Shown here one piece after another: positions 5,675 to 13,359 of a stretch of DNA of 64,000 bases (within the stretch, counting starts at the first letter, position 1; every line of letters begins with the position of its first letter). Position numbers and translations under genes: made by a program. The DNA comes from Achromobacter deleyi (GTDB lineage Bacteria; Pseudomonadota; Gammaproteobacteria; Burkholderiales; Burkholderiaceae_B): NCBI RefSeq assembly GCF_902859705.1, contig NZ_CADIJO010000007.1, positions 62,001 to 126,000 of the forward strand, in the 5' to 3' direction. Under the pieces are notes generated by a model, which saw nothing but the letters and a program-made list of their open reading frames with translations, was not told where the DNA came from and did no database searches.

Positions 5675-6405
5675 GCCTCCATCAAATCCAGGGAGCGCCA
5701 CGCACACCGGCTTTGTGCGCTGGCGCTATCCCTCAACTCCCCAAACAAACACCCGCATTCAACCTTCGCCCGCGCTGGGACCAGAAGGCCCACACCCGCG
5801 CAGTAGAACAGCGCGAGGCATCGCCGTACGCCGCCGTTATCAACGCGCTGTACAAGGCCGTGGGCAGCTACCGAGCGGACCCGCACCACTACCCGTCCGA
5901 CGCAGACGGCTGGGATGAGTTCCTTAAACGTGCCACGGCGGCGGGCTTCACGCTCCTGGGCTACGGCTATTTCTCTGCCGTGTTCCAGCACAAGACACAG
6001 CCCGGACTGGCGTTCAAACTCGGTTTCAAGAAAGAGGACAGCGGCGCTGCCTACGCAGCGTGGTGCCGCGCCAACCAGGGTAGGGCCGCCGTTCCGGTTA
6101 TCCACTTCATGACTCGGCGCACCGCTGGATACGTCACGGTCATGAACAAGTACGTACCCGTCAGGGCCGCGCCTCGGGACGTCTTCCACGAATTGGATGG
6201 CTTCCAACGTGTCATCGCGTGGGGCAACAAGGACGCGCCAAAGCACCTCAGTCCCGCCCAGTACGCCACCGCCCGAGACATCCGCAATTTCTTCGCCGGT
6301 ATGGCGCGCTTCGATCTGCACGGCGAGAACGTGATGTATTGCCCGAGCACGGACCAGCTCATCATTACCGACCCCGTGTCGTACAAGGCGAGCGCGGAGC
6401 ACTGA
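5671..6405 (+). CDS. T7 gp0.7-like protein kinase
   Basis: This 244-residue protein shows the core motifs of a protein kinase: glycine-rich loop GYGYFSAVF (97-105), ATP lysine in LAFKLGF (K116), catalytic loop FDLHGENVM (D215, N220) and metal-binding TDP in place of DFG (D234). In T7, the early kinase gp0.7 phosphorylates host proteins, including RNA polymerase, and helps to shut off host transcription. The small size, early position and divergence fit that role here. T7 gp0.7 also has a separate C-terminal shut-off domain, which this protein lacks because it ends just after the kinase core. Assignment rests on motifs and position, not on overall similarity. Confidence 0.72.
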   Translation: MSLHQIQGAPRTPALCAGAIPQLPKQTPAFNLRPRWDQKAHTRAVEQREASPYAAVINALYKAVGSYRADPHHYPSDADGWDEFLKRATAAGFTLLGYGYFSAVFQHKTQPGLAFKLGFKKEDSGAAYAAWCRANQGRAAVPVIHFMTRRTAGYVTVMNKYVPVRAAPRDVFHELDGFQRVIAWGNKDAPKHLSPAQYATARDIRNFFAGMARFDLHGENVMYCPSTDQLIITDPVSYKASAEH

Positions 6406-6578
6406 TGGGCATTCTCCCCGACGAAGTGTCGCCGGACGGCAGCACATATGTGACGTACACCCGCGACAAAGAGGGCCGCGTTATCGCGGCGCATTGCACC
6501 CAGGCGGCGCACCGACGCAAGCGCATCACGCTGAAGCAGAAGGCCCAGCTTCAGCAGCTTGAGTCCCTTTTTAATTGA
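6405..6578 (+). CDS. Early hypothetical protein after the kinase
   Basis: This 57-residue protein starts MGILPDEVSPDGSTYVTYTR at an ATG that overlaps the kinase stop (TGATG). It has a beta-hairpin-like front (DEVSPDGSTYVTYTRDKEGR) and a basic helical tail (HRRKRITLKQKAQLQQLE). Tight coupling to the kinase suggests that the two act together or at least in equal amounts. No family is recognised. Confidence 0.65.
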   Translation: MGILPDEVSPDGSTYVTYTRDKEGRVIAAHCTQAAHRRKRITLKQKAQLQQLESLFN

Positions 6579-6586
6579 GGAAGGCC

Positions 6587-6904
6587 ATGAACCAACCCCT
6601 TAACCGGGCGCTGGCGGGCGTGCTGCGCTCCGCCGAATCCCTGACCATCAACCGGCTCGCTGCTGAAGTATCGGCGCTCAAACATGAGCGGGACGCGCTG
6701 AAGCGCGAGAACGCGGCGCTGAGCGCAGAGCTGGACGACGCAGCGGCCATGACCGAGGAGTACCTGGACCAGCTCCAGTTCAGCATGGACGCAAACATGC
6801 GCAAGCGTGCCCACCTGAAGAAGCTCACGGACGCGCTCGCCCAGCACCGCCGCCCGTGGTGGCAGAAGTTTCTGGACCTGTTTCAGGAGCCGATGCCGTG
6901 GTGA
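6587..6904 (+). CDS. Early coiled-coil protein
   Basis: This 105-residue protein begins MNQPLNRALAGVLRSAESL. Residues about 20-60 form a heptad-rich coiled coil (RLAAEVSALKHERDALKREN). The C-terminus is aromatic and basic (RRPWWQKFLDLFQEPMPW), resembling an amphipathic membrane-surface helix. GAGGAAGG lies 4 bp before the ATG. The function is unknown. It is possibly a membrane-associated scaffold. Confidence 0.7.
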   Translation: MNQPLNRALAGVLRSAESLTINRLAAEVSALKHERDALKRENAALSAELDDAAAMTEEYLDQLQFSMDANMRKRAHLKKLTDALAQHRRPWWQKFLDLFQEPMPW

Positions 6905-7095
6905 GGCTTCTGCTGCGCCTGCTCATGCAACGCCGCCACCACGCGGCATACGCCGCAGGCTACGAACGCGGCAAGCAAGACGGACTGCAAGAGGGCAAAC
7001 GCCTTGCCCATGCCCGGCTGCTTGACCTTTCCCGTAACGAGTACCCCGGCGCTGCCCGGGTCGTTCAGCACTTCCTTCGCCGTTCTTACCTCTGA
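6898..7095 (+). CDS. Small basic early protein
   Basis: This is a 65-residue protein with GTG start at 6898, where AGGAG is 8 bp upstream. GTG 6901, which overlaps the previous stop, is the alternative. It begins with a hydrophobic basic helix (MVRLLLRLLMQRRHHAAY) and continues with GYERGKQDGLQEGKRLAHAR. The YxxGYExGKxDGLxEG pattern is seen in several small phage proteins. No function is known to me. Confidence 0.6.
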   Translation: MVRLLLRLLMQRRHHAAYAAGYERGKQDGLQEGKRLAHARLLDLSRNEYPGAARVVQHFLRRSYL

Positions 7096-7101
7096 GACTC
7101 A

Positions 7102-7374
7102 ATGAAGAAAACCGCAATCACCGCATTCTCCCTGGCTTACGCAGTTGGCGCAGCCAAGCACAAGCAGGACGGCACCCAGCCGCCCGTCGTTGAATCCCAG
7201 GCCTTGCGCTTGGTCCTGGCGGAGGAGTGCCGCAAGCAAATCAACCGCGTGCCGGTGCGCAACCTGGCACACCCGCGCCACCAGCGCAGTCTGCGCGGTG
7301 CGTCGGCGCGACAGTTCCGCATCGCGCAGCGCTACATCGCCCGGTTTTGGGCGGAGCAGGGCACCTCGCTGTGA
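7102..7374 (+). CDS. Early hypothetical protein
   Basis: This 90-residue basic protein (MKKTAITAFSLAYAVGAAKH) has the helical tail RQFRIAQRYIARFWAEQG. The N-terminus looks like a weak hydrophobic segment, but no clear signal peptidase site follows. It starts 7 bp after the previous stop, and its own stop overlaps the next start (GTGA). No family is recognised. Confidence 0.65.
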   Translation: MKKTAITAFSLAYAVGAAKHKQDGTQPPVVESQALRLVLAEECRKQINRVPVRNLAHPRHQRSLRGASARQFRIAQRYIARFWAEQGTSL

Positions 7375-7763
7375 CGGCAAGGTTCAAGTCCGGTGACAAG
7401 GTGCGCTGCGAAGTCGCCTCCGCGTCCGGCCAGCTCCTCGCTCGCGGCCGCATCTACACCGTCGAACATGTGGACATGGGCAGCTGCAAGCTGGCGGGAG
7501 TCTCTGGCGAATTCGGGACTTTCCGTTTCGAGGCTTTGCCGCAGGCTGGGCAGGGCTTTGACCTTGCCCTGGCGCAGTCCGGATACCCGCTGAAGTTCCG
7601 CTCCGGCTGCCCGGTGAAGTTCATCGCTTACATCCCGGAAGCCAAGCCGCATTGCCAGCTCGTTCTGCTGAACCCCGCGACCGGCAACACCGTGACCCGC
7701 TACGCCAACGGCAAGGCCAGCACGGAACCCTACGACGAACCCGGCGACATCCTCGTCGCTTAA
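7371..7763 (+). CDS. Early protein with KOW/SH3-like N-terminal domain
   Basis: This 130-residue protein has a GTG start overlapping the previous stop. The N-terminus (TARFKSGDKVRCEVASASG, then GRIYTVEHVDMGSCKL) closely resembles that of the gene at 8100-8477 (AKFKKGDKVRRLVEDYG, then GEVYTVAGYRS), so the two are paralogous over about 50 residues. This pattern is typical of small SH3-like barrels that bind RNA or protein. The C-terminal part (YPLKFRSGCPVKFIAYIPEA) is unrelated between the two. A CGCAGTAC motif follows the stop. Confidence 0.65.
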   Translation: MTARFKSGDKVRCEVASASGQLLARGRIYTVEHVDMGSCKLAGVSGEFGTFRFEALPQAGQGFDLALAQSGYPLKFRSGCPVKFIAYIPEAKPHCQLVLLNPATGNTVTRYANGKASTEPYDEPGDILVA

Positions 7764-7827
7764 CCCGCAGTACCCGCCACAACGGCACAACCGGTGCGAT
7801 AGGCACCGCAATCACAGGAGCATGTAG

Positions 7828-8100
7828 ATGTCCCTTACCAAGACCATTGCCCGCGCCACCCGCGCTATCCACTCGTTCGGTATCCGCCTGCACTGCAAGG
7901 CGCTGAACTCCACGGTGAAGGCCGCAGACCGCAGCGCGAAACGTGCGACGGCCCGCCACGAAGCCGCGCAGGCCGTGACCAACACCGCCCGCGTTCTGGA
8001 GCAGGAAGCGAAGGGCGCCGCGCACAAGGCCCGCACCGTCGCAAGCTGCATCGGGATGGCATCCCGCGAAGAAGCCCGCCGCATCGGAGGTTCGCTGTAA
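7828..8100 (+). CDS. Early Ala/Arg-rich helical protein
   Basis: This 90-residue protein (MSLTKTIARATRAIHSFGIR) is rich in Ala, Arg and Lys (KAADRSAKRATARHEAAQAV) and is predicted to be one or two long helices. It is histone-like in composition, so DNA binding is possible. CAGGAG lies 7 bp upstream of the ATG, and CGCAGTAC lies 55 bp upstream. The stop overlaps the next ATG (TAATG). Confidence 0.65.
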   Translation: MSLTKTIARATRAIHSFGIRLHCKALNSTVKAADRSAKRATARHEAAQAVTNTARVLEQEAKGAAHKARTVASCIGMASREEARRIGGSL

Positions 8101-8477
8101 TGGCCAAGTTCAAGAAGGGCGATAAGGTGCGCCGCCTGGTCGAGGACTACGGCCCCGCCACAGTTGGCGAGGTGTACACAGTTGCAGGCTACCGCAGCCG
8201 GTACTCCCTGGCGTTGGAAGGCCACGTGTACTCGGATGACATTCCTTGGGGCTACAAGGAGGACTACTTCGAGCTGGTCCAGGAGCCGCCCGCCCCGAAG
8301 GAGTTCCGCTTCCGTCGCACTGCGGACGCGCGGGCCCTGTCCTCCAAATTCGACACCGCTGAATCCGCCGCAGAGTATCTCCGCGCCAACGGGGCCACCG
8401 GCCGCGAGTACGAAATCGTGGAAGTGTCCGTCGTTCAGACCGTCACGGTCCGCCGCACGCTGGAGGTGAAGCAATGA
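8100..8477 (+). CDS. Early protein with KOW/SH3-like domain (paralogue of 7371-7763)
   Basis: This 125-residue protein has an SH3-like barrel at residues about 1-60 (MAKFKKGDKVRRLVEDYG, GEVYTVAGYRSRYSLALEG). A second part contains PKEFRFRRTADARALSSKFD and ends in beta-strands (VVQTVTVRRTLEVKQ). The N-terminal domain is shared with the gene at 7371-7763. Both neighbours overlap by a few bases, so translation is coupled. The binding partner is unknown. Confidence 0.7.
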   Translation: MAKFKKGDKVRRLVEDYGPATVGEVYTVAGYRSRYSLALEGHVYSDDIPWGYKEDYFELVQEPPAPKEFRFRRTADARALSSKFDTAESAAEYLRANGATGREYEIVEVSVVQTVTVRRTLEVKQ

Positions 8478-8728
8478 GCACCCGCAGCGACTCCCTGGCG
8501 GCGATTCGCTCCAGCGGTGCAGCCCAGACCCAGCAGGCGCGCATCGTAGAGGCCCTGCGCGATGTTGGTCCGCTCATCAAGGATGAACTCGCCACGCTGC
8601 TGGACATGCGCCATAGCTCTGTGACGGCCCGCCTGAATGAGCTGGTGAACGCCGAAGTCGTGAAGGTGGCGACGCTGGTGTTCAACCCGGCCACCAACCG
8701 CAACGTCTCCCAGTACGCGCTGGCGTAA
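8474..8728 (+). CDS. Winged helix-turn-helix protein
   Basis: This 84-residue protein has a winged helix covering most of its length: QQARIVEALRDVGPLIKDEL, then LDMRHSSVTARLNELVNAEV, then a beta wing (VKVATLVFNPATNRNVSQY). The pattern matches HTH domains of the MarR/ArsR type. It is the only clear DNA-binding regulator in the prophage. It ends the early block, right before the primase, so it may control the early-to-middle switch or host genes. It does not look like a CI-type repressor because it has no dimerisation or cleavage domain. Confidence 0.75.
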   Translation: MSTRSDSLAAIRSSGAAQTQQARIVEALRDVGPLIKDELATLLDMRHSSVTARLNELVNAEVVKVATLVFNPATNRNVSQYALA

Positions 8729-9535
8729 TTGCTTGATCCGAAGGAGTGGTTAGCTGCGGCGCAGGCCCTGCCCGAAGGGCGGATGGCCCGCGTCAATCAC
8801 TCTTGCGGGGATGGCAAGACTCTCCGCCTGTCTCACGAAAAAGACAGGTGGAGGGCCTGGTGCTTTCGGTGCGACGAGGCCGGGATTGTGGACAAGCCCG
8901 TGGAATCCTGGGAGGCAAGGCTGGAACGCCTCACCAGGGAGAGGGAGGTGGATCGCACGCTGCAACGCGTCCAGCACCTCCCCGGGCCTCCCAACTTCGA
9001 CGTGGCTACGTGGCCCGCAGCAGCCCGCGTGTGGCTGTTCAAGGCCGCTATCGGCGTGCCGGAGATTGCCCAGCTGGGCGCGTACTGGCACGACGCCAGC
9101 GGGCGGCTGGTGCTGCCCCTGTTCGACCAGGACGGCCAGCTCATCTACTGGCAGGCCCGGGACGTTGCCTGGACTCGCAGCTCCACCCGCCCGAAGTACG
9201 TGAACCCTGAAGTAGACAAGCAGTGCCTCGTCGCTAAGTACGGACGGGGCGACCCGCTGGTGCTTACCGAGGACGTACTGAGCGCGTACCGCGCCGGGCA
9301 GCTCACGGAGGCGTGGTCCCTGATGGGAACCAGCCTCACTGACTGCATCGCCGCGAGCATCCCCGCGAACCGTCCCGTGCGCGTCTGGCTTGATCCGGAC
9401 GGGCCGGGACGCCGCGCTGCAAGAACCATCACCAAACAGCTTTGCTCGCTGGGCATCGACGCACGCCGCATTGTCAGCCGCGCCGATCCCAAAATCCTAT
9501 CTAACAGGGAGATACGCCATTTGCTCGAATCCTGA
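8729..9535 (+). CDS. DNA primase
   Basis: This 268-residue protein has a TTG start directly after the previous stop. A zinc-ribbon-like N-terminus (NHSCGDGKTLRLSH, then WRAWCFRCDEAG) is followed by a TOPRIM-like core: YWQARD, PLVLTEDVLSAYRAG, GTSLTD and VRVWLDPDGPGRRAA, which carry the acidic metal ligands. It corresponds to the primase half of T7 gp4. As in phiKMV, the primase and helicase are separate genes. It would make RNA primers for the phage DNA polymerase. Confidence 0.9.
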   Translation: MLDPKEWLAAAQALPEGRMARVNHSCGDGKTLRLSHEKDRWRAWCFRCDEAGIVDKPVESWEARLERLTREREVDRTLQRVQHLPGPPNFDVATWPAAARVWLFKAAIGVPEIAQLGAYWHDASGRLVLPLFDQDGQLIYWQARDVAWTRSSTRPKYVNPEVDKQCLVAKYGRGDPLVLTEDVLSAYRAGQLTEAWSLMGTSLTDCIAASIPANRPVRVWLDPDGPGRRAARTITKQLCSLGIDARRIVSRADPKILSNREIRHLLES

Positions 9536-9623
9536 TCCAGGCGGCCCGTGGCTGTCGTTGATTGCTTTCCTCCTCGTCGTTGTCACCATCGCTGACGTTG
9601 CCATGCGACTCACTGGCAAGTAG
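9519..9623 (+). CDS. Possible small membrane protein between primase and helicase
   Basis: This is a 34-residue frame whose last part is one clear transmembrane helix (WLSLIAFLLVVVTIADVAM). It fills the only gap in an otherwise gap-free replication block. No ATG is available. An ATT at 9519, with GGGAGA 6 bp upstream, would overlap the primase end by 17 bp. ATT is also the best start for the small terminase gene of this phage. Its function is unknown. Confidence 0.4.
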   Translation: MCSNPDPGGPWLSLIAFLLVVVTIADVAMRLTGK

Positions 9624-9640
9624 GAGGGCACATACTCGAA

Positions 9641-10900
9641 TTGACCGTACTCCAGCTCCTCAAGTACCGCGACAGGTACGAGAAGCTGGCCGCCGCTGCT
9701 ACTGCTGCGGTGGATGGCAACACCCAAACACTGCTGAAGGACTTCGGCAGGTTCTTCAAGGAGCATCCCGAATGCTCCCAAATCCACAGCGGCCCGTTCA
9801 CCCTGTGGTTCAACCTCAAGCACAAGTCCCTGAGCGCGGAGCAGAAAGAGCTGTACCGCAAGCGGCTGCGCCAGATCGACAAGGATGTGGACGCCACGGT
9901 GGAGGGCGGCCTTATGCAGCGCCTCGTGGACGCGACCACGGCCACGAAGATAACCGCCATGCTGGAGCAGTACCAGGACGGCGAGGTGGACCTTACCGAG
10001 GCCCTGCGCAGCATCCACGAGTACCACCAGGAACAGCTCGCCCGCAAGGTGCGCGTCCCCGAGGTGCTGGACGACATCAGCGAACTGCTGGCGGAGGACA
10101 AGAACAACATCGGCCTGCACTGGCGGCTGAACGCCCTGGCGTGCTCCATGCGTGCCATACAGGAGGGCGACTTCCTGGTGTTCGCGGCGCGGCCTGACGC
10201 GGGCAAGACTACCTGGCTGGCCTCCGAGCTTACGTTCATGGCTCCCCAGGTGGACCAGCTTTATCCGGACGAGCACCGCAGCATCATCTGGCTGAACAAC
10301 GAAGGTCCCGGCCGTCGTATCAAGCGGCGGCTGTTCCAGGCAGCCCTCGGTCGCAAGACCAGCGAGCTGTGGGAGATGGACCAGGCGGGCACGCTGAAGG
10401 AGGCGTACGCCAAGGCCGTAGGCCGCAGCGACATCATTCGTGTGTTCGACATCCACGACTTCTGGAGCCACGAAGTCGAGGACATCATCGCCAGCATCCC
10501 GTCCGCCCTTGTGGTGTTCGACATGATCGACAACATCAAGTTCGGCGGGGAAGTCGCCAACGGCGGGCAGCGCACGGACCAGGCGCTGGAGGCGATGCAC
10601 CAGTGGGCGCGGAACATGGCCGTCAAGTACGGCACGCGGGCCGTCGCCACGTCCCAGGTGTCCGCCGCAGGGGAGGGCATGCCGTTCCCCGATATGTCCA
10701 TGCTGAAGGACAGCAAGACCGGGAAGCAGGGCGCAGCTGACGCTATCGCCATCCTGGGCAAGAGCAATTCGCCGGAGCTGCAAAACACGCGGTTCATCGG
10801 CATTCCGAAAAACAAACTGCACATCGAAGGCGGACCCAAGGACCCCCAGCGGGAAGCTGTGTTCGACGGAGAGCGTGCGCGAGTGAGGGACCCATCCTGA
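9641..10900 (+). CDS. Replicative DNA helicase (DnaB/T7 gp4 helicase-like)
   Basis: This is a 419-residue protein with TTG start. It has Walker A ARPDAGKTTW near residue 185, Walker B ALVVFDMIDNI, and a RecA-type motif RAVATSQVSAAGEG. These are the features of SF4 hexameric helicases. The N-terminal 150 residues would form the linker or collar. It unwinds DNA at the phage fork together with the primase and polymerase. Its TGA overlaps the start of the polymerase gene. Confidence 0.9.
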   Translation: MTVLQLLKYRDRYEKLAAAATAAVDGNTQTLLKDFGRFFKEHPECSQIHSGPFTLWFNLKHKSLSAEQKELYRKRLRQIDKDVDATVEGGLMQRLVDATTATKITAMLEQYQDGEVDLTEALRSIHEYHQEQLARKVRVPEVLDDISELLAEDKNNIGLHWRLNALACSMRAIQEGDFLVFAARPDAGKTTWLASELTFMAPQVDQLYPDEHRSIIWLNNEGPGRRIKRRLFQAALGRKTSELWEMDQAGTLKEAYAKAVGRSDIIRVFDIHDFWSHEVEDIIASIPSALVVFDMIDNIKFGGEVANGGQRTDQALEAMHQWARNMAVKYGTRAVATSQVSAAGEGMPFPDMSMLKDSKTGKQGAADAIAILGKSNSPELQNTRFIGIPKNKLHIEGGPKDPQREAVFDGERARVRDPS

Positions 10901-13356
10901 AGGGAACACCATACGTAGTTTGGGACATCGAGACATCCACGAAGTCGGAGTACAAGCGGAAGGCGAACCCGTTCTCCGCTGAGAACTACGTGGTTAGCCA
11001 GGGCTGGCAGCGGGGCAACCTGAACGACCAGATGGCGGGCGGGATCACCCCGGGCGTGTACTACCCGGATGGCCCCGACCAAGAGTCCCGCATTGCGGCC
11101 TGCAAGGCGCTGCCGAAGGACTGGTTCACGCAGCACCTGAATGGCACGAAGCTGCTGGTAGGCCAGAACATCAAGTTCGATCTGCTGTACGCCCTGGCGA
11201 ATCCCACCTCGCACGCCGAGACAAACCTGCAAGCGTGGATGGACTACATCAACGCGGGCGGGATGATTTGGGACATTCAGGTTGCGGAGTACATGCTGGC
11301 AGGCATGGAGCAATCCAGCCACATGCTTTCCCTGGACGAGATTGCTCCGGCCTACGGTGGCAACGTCAAGCTGGACGAAGTGAAAGCTTTGTGGGAAGCG
11401 GGCGTCGATACCATCGACATCCCCGAGGACCTGCTGATGCGCTACCTGACGGGGCGCGACGGCGAGGACGGCTTCGAGGAAGGTGACATCGGAAACACCG
11501 AGAGGGTTTTCCGTGGTCAGTGGCTGCGGGCGAAACAGTCCGGCCAGCTGCGCAGCATCCTCCTGGGCATGGGCGCTCTGGTGTTCACCATCGAGTGCGA
11601 GCGCAACGGTATGGCCGTGGACAAGCCGCTGGGCCTGGAGCTGGCTGAGAAGCTGGCAAAGCGCCTGGCAGAGGCAACGCTGCAACTGGAAGCGCACCTC
11701 CCAGCTGAGCTGCCATTCACCTTCAACTGGAACAGCCGCTTCCACAAGTCGGCCCTGATCTTCGGCGGGAAGGTGAAGTACGACGCCCCGGCCGTGATCC
11801 TGGACGACGATGGGCAGCTGACGTACTACCAGAAGAAGGAGCTGCACGTACTGCTGCTGGATAGCAGCACGATGGCCCTCGAAGAGTGGGACGATTGGCC
11901 CCGTGCCGACCTGGGCAACCCACCGGAGCCGGTGCGGTTCGCAGGCGGCAAGAACAAGGGCGAGCCAAAGACAAAACAGGTGACGGTGCCGGACATCGCA
12001 CGCGGCCCCAAGACCCGCATTGAGCCGCACTACTACACCTTCGAGGGCTTCACCAAGCCGGACCCCGCCTGGGAAGGCGCGGACAAGGGCGTGTACAGCA
12101 CGGCGTCGGAGGTCATGGAAATCTTGACCACGAACACCGACGTGCCGTTCCTGAAGACCCTGGGCGAAGTGGTGAAACTCACCAAGGACCTCGGGACCTA
12201 CTTCATCACGACTGATGAGGACGGGAACCAGAAGGGCATGCTCACGCTGGTCCAGCTGGACGGGATCATTCACCACATGCTGAATCACACCAGCACGGTG
12301 ACGGCCCGCCTGTCCAGCTCGAATCCCAACTTGCAGAACATCCCCAAGGGTCAGAAGTCTGACGCCAAGACGCTGTTTAAGTCCCGATGGGGCGAGGATG
12401 GCGTAATCATCCAGTCCGACTTCAGCTCGCTGGAGGTGTACGTCCAGGCCATCCTCACGAAGGCCCTGCAACTCATTGCCGACTTGAGGCAGGGCGTGGA
12501 TATGCACGTCATGCGGCTGTCTGTGAAAGAGGGCAAGGACTACGACGAGGTGTACCGCCTGTGCAAGGGTAAGGATGTGGACCCGGAGCTGCAAAGCGAG
12601 TGGGACTACAAGCGTACCGGCGCGAAGGTGTTCTCGTTCCAGCGTGCCTACGGCGCGGGCGTCAAGAAAATTGCACAGTCCACCAAGATGGCCGAGGCGG
12701 ACGTGCAGGCCCTGGCCGACGCGGAGAACCAGCGCTACCCCGAAATCGAACCGTACTTCGAGGACAAGGCGGTGGAGATTCGGAAGTCCCGTGTGCCCAC
12801 CGGCCTGATCGTGCAGCACCCGGACATCCCGGGCCTGCAAATCCAGCTGGGCAAGGGCTACAGCGTGACGCCGGACGGCAAGCGGTACTGCTACCGCGAG
12901 CACCCGTCGCCCAAGTGGCTCATTGAGCGGGGCAAGGAACGTGCCGGGTTCATGCCCACGGAAATCAAGAACTACGAGGTGCAAGGCACTGGCGGGGAAT
13001 TCGCCAAGGCCGCCATGTGGTTGTCCGTCCGCGCCTTCTACCACTTCCGCAACTTCGAGGGCCTGGCCCTTCTGGTCAATCAGGTCCACGACGCTGAGTA
13101 CGCAGACGCCCACCGCAAGGTGCGCAGCAAGGCCGCCGCGCTGCTGCACGTCTGCATGGAAGAGGCCAGCACGTTCATGGAGTGGTGGTTCAAGTGGGAG
13201 CTGCCGCTAGGCGTCCCGTCTGACACCGTTTGGGGCAGCAGCATGGCCGAGGAGAACGCCATCGAAGCCCCTGCATTCGACAAAGCAGTACAGGCGCTGC
13301 GCCCCTGGGTGCGCAAGCGTTTCATCGGAAATCATCAACCTTCCTGGAGCAATTGA
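10897..13356 (+). CDS. DNA polymerase (family A, T7 gp5-like) with non-canonical start
   Basis: This is a protein of about 819 residues. The exonuclease motif VWDIET lies only about 10 residues from the probable start, whereas the first ATG-like start in frame (GTG 10990) would remove it. No ATG, GTG or TTG occurs in frame between the helicase end and the motif. CTG at 10897, overlapping the helicase TGA and 7 bp after GAGGG, is the best start. ATC 10894 is the alternative. Palm motifs: IIQSDFSSLEVYVQA (motif A), KVFSFQRAYGAGVKKIAQ (motif B) and NQVHDAEYADAH (motif C, catalytic Asp). It is the replicative polymerase with proofreading. Confidence 0.93.
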   Translation: MKGTPYVVWDIETSTKSEYKRKANPFSAENYVVSQGWQRGNLNDQMAGGITPGVYYPDGPDQESRIAACKALPKDWFTQHLNGTKLLVGQNIKFDLLYALANPTSHAETNLQAWMDYINAGGMIWDIQVAEYMLAGMEQSSHMLSLDEIAPAYGGNVKLDEVKALWEAGVDTIDIPEDLLMRYLTGRDGEDGFEEGDIGNTERVFRGQWLRAKQSGQLRSILLGMGALVFTIECERNGMAVDKPLGLELAEKLAKRLAEATLQLEAHLPAELPFTFNWNSRFHKSALIFGGKVKYDAPAVILDDDGQLTYYQKKELHVLLLDSSTMALEEWDDWPRADLGNPPEPVRFAGGKNKGEPKTKQVTVPDIARGPKTRIEPHYYTFEGFTKPDPAWEGADKGVYSTASEVMEILTTNTDVPFLKTLGEVVKLTKDLGTYFITTDEDGNQKGMLTLVQLDGIIHHMLNHTSTVTARLSSSNPNLQNIPKGQKSDAKTLFKSRWGEDGVIIQSDFSSLEVYVQAILTKALQLIADLRQGVDMHVMRLSVKEGKDYDEVYRLCKGKDVDPELQSEWDYKRTGAKVFSFQRAYGAGVKKIAQSTKMAEADVQALADAENQRYPEIEPYFEDKAVEIRKSRVPTGLIVQHPDIPGLQIQLGKGYSVTPDGKRYCYREHPSPKWLIERGKERAGFMPTEIKNYEVQGTGGEFAKAAMWLSVRAFYHFRNFEGLALLVNQVHDAEYADAHRKVRSKAAALLHVCMEEASTFMEWWFKWELPLGVPSDTVWGSSMAEENAIEAPAFDKAVQALRPWVRKRFIGNHQPSWSN

Positions 13357-13359
13357 TAC

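Noticed and set aside
10261-13149. Minus-strand 962-residue frame
   Set aside because: It is the complement of helicase and DNA polymerase genes. GC-rich coding DNA often leaves such open antisense frames.
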